Shown piece after piece: positions 34,841 through 38,523 of a stretch of 38,523 nt of DNA. The notes below the pieces were generated by a model. That model was not told where the DNA came from and did not search any database. It saw only the letters and a program-made list of their open reading frames with translations. The stretch comes from Neobacillus bataviensis (lineage in GTDB: Bacteria > Bacillota > Bacilli > Bacillales_B > DSM-18226), in NCBI RefSeq assembly GCF_019969725.1, contig NZ_JAHXYW010000025.1:1-38523 (forward strand). The letters are read 5' to 3'. The stretch's first letter is position 1. Every line of letters begins with the position of its first letter. The position numbers and the translations under genes are program-made.

Positions 34841-35093
34841 CTATGGGACAAAACGGTCGTAGAATTCGCCCAAAGTGTCCCATAGATTGGCCCTATGGGA
34901 CATTACAGTCGTCGCATCCTTTCTAAGTGTCTTATAGATTGACTCTATGGGACATTACAGTCGTCGCATCCTCTCAAAGTGTCCCATAGATTGACTCTAT
35001 GGGACATTACAGTCGTCGCATCCTTTCTAAGTGTCTTATAGATTGACTCTATGGGACATTACAGTCGTCGCATCCTCTCAAAGTGTCCCATAG
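34841..35093 (+). repeat. Five tandem 52-bp hairpin repeats
   Basis: Five 45-bp units start at 34841, 34893, 34945, 34997 and 35049, separated by identical 7-bp linkers (ATTGACT; the first ATTGGCC). Each unit begins CTATGGGACA and ends TGTCCCATAG (units 1, 3, 5) or TGTCTTATAG (units 2, 4), so each can form a hairpin around a 25-base loop. Units 2 and 4, and units 3 and 5, are identical, giving a 104-bp higher-order repeat. It lies next to the DnaA-box cluster. No coding frame is apparent. Confidence 0.95.
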
Positions 35094-35118
35094 AAAAGCT
35101 CTGTGAATACTAGACCTA

Positions 35119-35150
35119 AAAGAAAAAACCTCCCGATAACGGAAGGTTTA
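35119..35150 (-). terminator. Terminator of tsaE-tsaB-rimI-tsaD
   Basis: The minus strand has AAACCTTCC and GGGAGGTTT pairing over 35126-35149, with a T run following. It is at the 3' end of tsaD and overlaps the stop codon. Confidence 0.88.
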
Positions 35151-36173
35151 GTTATTGTATAGTTCGATATCCAGGCCTGGATTCGCATTTAGGGAAAGGT
35201 CAGATCTTACTCCTTTTTCAAACATCACGCTTCCGGCAGCAGCAATCATTGCTGCATTATCGGTGCATAATGCTAATGGAGGAATTACTAAATCCACTTC
35301 AGCCTTTTCAGAAAAGGTCTTTTCTAAAGCACTTCTAAGACCTTTGTTTGCAGCTACACCGCCAGCAACCAATAGCTGTTTCACTCCATATTCAGCTACA
35401 GCTCTTTCTGTTTTTTTCACAAGCACTTCAATAACACTTGCTTGAAAGCTGGCAGCAAGATCCTCAGGTGCGATCGTCTCGCCGCGCTGTTCAGCATTGT
35501 GGACAGTATTGATAACGGCTGATTTTAACCCGCTGAAGCTAAAATCATATGACCCTTCCTCAAGCCATGCACGCGGTAAATCAATCGTTGGGCTTCCCTC
35601 GTGTGCTAAACGGTCAATGTGCGGCCCGCCCGGATATGGCATGTTCAATGTTCTTGCCACCTTGTCATAGGCTTCCCCAGCAGCATCATCACGCGTTTCC
35701 CCAATTACTTCAAAATGACCATGTTCCTTCATATAAACAAGCTCTGTATGGCCGCCTGAAACGACTAGGGCTAACAGCGGGAATTTCATTTCTGTTACCA
35801 GCCTGTTTGCGTAAATATGCCCAGCAATATGATGAACGGGCACAAGCGGAATATTATGTGCAAATGCAAGGGCTTTCGCCGCATTCACCCCAATTAGTAA
35901 TGCCCCTACTAAACCTGGTCCTTCTGTAACAGCAATTGCATCAATTTCTGCAAATGTTAAATTTGCTTGATTCAAGGCCTCTTCAATCACGATAGTCATT
36001 TGTTCCACATGGTGGCGTGAAGCGATCTCCGGTACCACGCCGCCAAACCGTTTATGGCTTTCGATTTGAGACGCTACAACATTTGCTGCGATTTCCCCAC
36101 CATTTTTAATAATCGCAACTGCCGTTTCATCACAGCTCGTTTCGATTCCCAATATATACTGATCTTTTATCAT
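35148..36173 (-). CDS. tsaD: tRNA N6-adenosine threonylcarbamoyltransferase TsaD (Gcp)
   Basis: Transfers the threonylcarbamoyl group to A37 of ANN-decoding tRNAs, with TsaB and TsaE. The 341 residues start [20 protein letters not shown]. The metal-binding HxxxH motif is HIAGH, and the family motifs [11 protein letters not shown] and SGGHTEL are present. The ATG at 36173 overlaps the rimI stop (ATGA) and is preferred over a GTG four codons earlier. It is the last gene of the tsaE-tsaB-rimI-tsaD operon, the same order as in B. subtilis. Confidence 0.95.
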   Translation of the reverse strand: MIKDQYILGIETSCDETAVAIIKNGGEIAANVVASQIESHKRFGGVVPEIASRHHVEQMTIVIEEALNQANLTFAEIDAIAVTEGPGLVGALLIGVNAAKALAFAHNIPLVPVHHIAGHIYANRLVTEMKFPLLALVVSGGHTELVYMKEHGHFEVIGETRDDAAGEAYDKVARTLNMPYPGGPHIDRLAHEGSPTIDLPRAWLEEGSYDFSFSGLKSAVINTVHNAEQRGETIAPEDLAASFQASVIEVLVKKTERAVAEYGVKQLLVAGGVAANKGLRSALEKTFSEKAEVDLVIPPLALCTDNAAMIAAAGSVMFEKGVRSDLSLNANPGLDIELYNN

Positions 36174-36637
36174 AAATTCACCCACATCACTAGCGCATCT
36201 TCCTGATTATCTGAATAATAATTTTTCCGGATCCCGCCATTTTGAAAGCCTAGTTTACGGTATAGAGATTGTGCCACATGATTGGTTACCCGGACCTCAA
36301 GTGTCATGCTCTTCGCCCCCATTTCCCTCGAAACAGACATCAATTTGCGCATCATCGTCTCCCCAAGCTTTCTGCCGCGAGATTCCGGCAAAATGGCCAC
36401 ATTCGTTACATGCGCTTCATCAATCACAATCCACGTACCGCAGTATCCGATTATTTTATTGTCTTCCTCAAGCACTATATAAACGGCAAACTTGTTATTT
36501 TGCAATTCATTATAAAAAGCTTCACGGCTCCATGGAACAGTAAACGAGGCCTGTTCAACAGTTAAAACCTGGTCGATATCCTCTTCCCTCATATAGCGAA
36601 AAACATAAGAATCTACCATTTTTCTATCCCTATCCAT
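36170..36637 (-). CDS. rimI: Ribosomal protein S18-alanine N-acetyltransferase RimI
   Basis: GNAT acetyltransferase; the family acetylates the N-terminus of ribosomal protein S18. The 155 residues contain the acetyl-CoA loop [18 protein letters not shown] and the [13 protein letters not shown] end motif. It overlaps tsaB by eight bases and tsaD by four. An ATG six codons later (MVDSYVF) is an alternative start. The target protein is inferred from the family. Confidence 0.88.
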   Translation of the reverse strand: MDRDRKMVDSYVFRYMREEDIDQVLTVEQASFTVPWSREAFYNELQNNKFAVYIVLEEDNKIIGYCGTWIVIDEAHVTNVAILPESRGRKLGETMMRKLMSVSREMGAKSMTLEVRVTNHVAQSLYRKLGFQNGGIRKNYYSDNQEDALVMWVNL

Positions 36638-37337
36638 TTGAATTTTTTCCTTTTGCTTCTAACCACTTAGCTTCGGCTTCAGCTAAGCGTATATAATTAG
36701 GTACAAAAGTATGTACATTTTCCCCATCTTTATTGCGTCCCAACAAGGCCAGTTCAGAAGGACGAGGATTATGTTCTGTGATGCTTGCAAAAAATGCTTT
36801 AGTCCCTACGATTTCTTCAAGCTTCGATTGATGAATCGGCAAATCATTCCCGACAAACAATATAGGCTTTGTCATTTCGGCTAGTTTAGCTGCCCAATCT
36901 ACAGCCATAACTAACTGATCTTGCTCTACAACTGAAAGCTGTCCGTTCTCAAACTGATACAGCCCAGTATAGACTTGTCCTCTTCTTGCGTCAAATAATG
37001 GAGACACATAGCCATCAAAATAGCGCCCTGTTCCAGATGCTAAAATTTCAAGACTAGAGATGCCTACCAGTGGAATATTTAAAGTCCATGCCAGTGTTTT
37101 TGCAATCGTAACCCCAATTCTTACACCCGTATAAGAGCCTGGGCCCTTTGCCACCACTATTTTCGTTAAATCTCCAGGCACTCGTTCACAATCCTTCATT
37201 AACGTCTGGATGGCCGGCATGATTCGGACAGAATGATTCTTTTTTAAATTTGTAATATACTCCCCAAGCACTTGGTTTTCTTCTAAAAGCGAAACTCCTA
37301 ATGCATAATTAGAAGTATCGATTGCTAAAATTGTCAT
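36630..37337 (-). CDS. tsaB: t6A biosynthesis protein TsaB
   Basis: Scaffold partner of TsaD in threonylcarbamoyl-tRNA synthesis, an ASKHA-fold protein without the metal site. The 235 residues start MTILAIDTSNYALGVSLLEE and contain GPGSYTGVRIGVTIAKTLAW. It overlaps tsaE by four bases (ATGA) and rimI by eight, so the operon is translationally coupled. Confidence 0.94.
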   Translation of the reverse strand: MTILAIDTSNYALGVSLLEENQVLGEYITNLKKNHSVRIMPAIQTLMKDCERVPGDLTKIVVAKGPGSYTGVRIGVTIAKTLAWTLNIPLVGISSLEILASGTGRYFDGYVSPLFDARRGQVYTGLYQFENGQLSVVEQDQLVMAVDWAAKLAEMTKPILFVGNDLPIHQSKLEEIVGTKAFFASITEHNPRPSELALLGRNKDGENVHTFVPNYIRLAEAEAKWLEAKGKNSNG

Positions 37338-37789
37338 GCAAAAAACTCCTTACATAATTGCTCATATCTTTTACCCTTTGGCTTGAGAACAATTTTCCGT
37401 TTATCCTGCTCCTCATGATACAAGTTAATGGTTAATAGGTCCGAGGGCAATTGCTCTTCAATTAAATGAGCCCATTCCACTACTGTTACTCCATCACCTT
37501 CAAAGTATTCATCAAACCCTAAGTCCTCATAAGCATCTGCTACCCGATAAACATCCATGTGATATAATGGCAGGTTTCCGTTATATTCTTTAATGATAGT
37601 GAAGGTCGGACTATTTACAGTTTTCTTAATGTTGAGGCCTTTTGCCAGACCTTTTGTAAAAGTGGTCTTTCCGGCTCCTAAATCACCTTCAAGGGCAATC
37701 ACATCTCCCGGTTGTAAAAAGGAGGCTAATCTTTCTGCAAACTGGGTAGTTTCTTCAGAATTCGTTGTATTTAATTCAAATTGTTTCAT
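37334..37789 (-). CDS. tsaE: tRNA t6A ATPase TsaE
   Basis: Small P-loop ATPase that activates TsaB/TsaD. Walker A is GDLGAGKTTF near 36-45, with a switch-II-like region MDVYRV. The 151 residues match the family. First gene of the operon here; in B. subtilis thiL lies upstream, but no thiL is present, and an rRNA/tRNA operon with two terminators precedes it directly. No clear promoter was found in the 55 bp upstream. Confidence 0.94.
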   Translation of the reverse strand: MKQFELNTTNSEETTQFAERLASFLQPGDVIALEGDLGAGKTTFTKGLAKGLNIKKTVNSPTFTIIKEYNGNLPLYHMDVYRVADAYEDLGFDEYFEGDGVTVVEWAHLIEEQLPSDLLTINLYHEEQDKRKIVLKPKGKRYEQLCKEFFA

Positions 37790-37836
37790 TCCATCACCTA
37801 TTTACTCTCTATCTTCATTTTACCTAATTTTAGATG

Positions 37837-37864
37837 CAAAAAAACCTTAGGATCTCTCCTAAGG
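37837..37864 (-). terminator. Second terminator between the rRNA/tRNA operon and tsaE
   Basis: The minus strand has CCTTAGGA and TCCTAAGG pairing perfectly (37845-37864) with a four-base loop and seven T residues. It lies upstream of tsaE and terminates transcription entering from the right. The gap 37790-37971 otherwise shows nothing. Confidence 0.9.
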
Positions 37865-37928
37865 ATGCCTATTCTTTATGTAGTTTACATGATTTTTTCC
37901 TTTTACGCAAAAAAGCATGTTTTTTGGA

Positions 37929-37957
37929 TAAAAAAAAAGACGAAACCACGTTTCGTA
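37929..37957 (-). terminator. Terminator of the rRNA/tRNA operon
   Basis: ACGAAAC and GTTTCGT on the minus strand (about 37941-37956) form a stem followed by an eight-T tract, about 15 bp past tRNA-Asp. Confidence 0.85.
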
Positions 37958-37971
37958 CTTACTTAAAAATA

Positions 37972-38048
37972 TGGCGGTCTGGACGGGACTCGAACCCGCG
38001 ACCTCCTGCGTGACAGGCAGGCATTCTAACCAACTGAACTACCAGACC
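37972..38048 (-). tRNA. tRNA-Asp (anticodon GTC)
   Basis: A 77-base cloverleaf on the minus strand: acceptor GGTCTGG/CCAGACC, D arm AGTTCAGTTGGTTAGAATG, anticodon loop CTGTCAC, T arm CGGGTTCGAGTCCCG, and an encoded CCA (37972-37974). It follows tRNA-fMet by four bases. Confidence 0.97.
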
Positions 38049-38052
38049 AAGA

Positions 38053-38126
<74 letters not shown>

Positions 38127-38200
38127 ACGGTAATAATTATGACCACCATATTATCTTATGCCTAACCATAATTTTTATGCATGGTTTTTTTAGAAAAACA

Positions 38201-38318
<118 letters not shown>

Positions 38319-38408
38319 TATTTACTTAAGGGTTCATTCCCTCAAAACTAGATAATGCAGAAGAAGTTTTAGTAAAATCGAGTTCACCTTCATATGTTCA
38401 TATGACTT

Positions 38409-38523
<115 letters not shown>

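Noticed and set aside
34841..35093. Possible CRISPR array
   Set aside because: The units are 45 bp with 7-bp linkers that are nearly identical; there are no unique 30-40 bp spacers and no cas genes.

Overview
The window looks like a chromosomal segment of a low-to-moderate GC Bacillaceae species (Bacillus or Neobacillus type). The evidence is GroEL, GroES, GuaA, Rex and TsaD proteins very close to Bacillus family patterns, a CIRCE operator, guanine riboswitches, sigma-A promoters, B. subtilis-type rRNA and tRNA sequences, and the gene order itself. The order rrn, fMet/Asp tRNAs, tsaEB-rimI-tsaD, ydiF, moaC-rex, ydiK-ydiL, groES-groEL ... yeaC-yeaD-yebA-guaA-pbuG follows the B. subtilis rrnE-to-guaA interval as I remember it. 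The species itself cannot be named from this sequence alone.

Layout from left to right. (1) 1-407: 5' end of a 16S gene on the minus strand, with tandem rrn promoters. (2) 411-3583: ptsG and its antiterminator gene glcT, with a long terminator/RAT leader between them. (3) 3622-7118: the guanine permease pbuG and GMP synthase guaA, each behind its own guanine riboswitch. (4) 7115-11496: the overlapping yeaC-yeaD-yebA operon (MoxR ATPase, DUF58, transglutaminase). (5) 11688-16660: two plus-strand accessory genes, a secreted GH28 pectinase with fibronectin III domains behind a CcpA (cre) site, and a GMC oxidoreductase. (6) 16694-24066: an accessory block on the minus strand with a malic enzyme, a KdgT-family permease, a DcuS/CitA-type two-component system and a Tat-exported phosphoesterase. 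This block is flanked by 19-bp direct copies of the groEL 3' end. (7) 24067-26148: groES-groEL with CIRCE. (8) 26326-27518: a 184-bp GC-rich inverted-repeat element, then ydiL and ydiK. (9) 27516-31181: yhbD, two bactofilins and an MFS exporter. (10) 31204-34558: moaC-rex, and the ABC-F gene ydiF on the other strand. (11) 34563-35093: a cluster of DnaA boxes followed by five tandem 52-bp hairpin repeats. (12) 35119-37789: the tRNA t6A genes tsaE, tsaB, tsaD with rimI. (13) 37837-38523: tRNA-Asp, tRNA-fMet, 5S and the 3' end of 23S, all on the minus strand.

Functional themes. Purine salvage and GMP synthesis are each controlled by guanine. Sugar uptake (ptsG) is controlled by GlcT antitermination. 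Pectin breakdown is probably under glucose repression. The KdgT-like transporter and malic enzyme are probably controlled by the adjacent two-component system. The most unusual non-coding structures are the DnaA-box cluster with its adjoining hairpin array, the MITE-like element beside the gro operon, and the groEL-tail duplication bracketing the malic enzyme block. No phage, CRISPR or integrase/transposase gene was seen.
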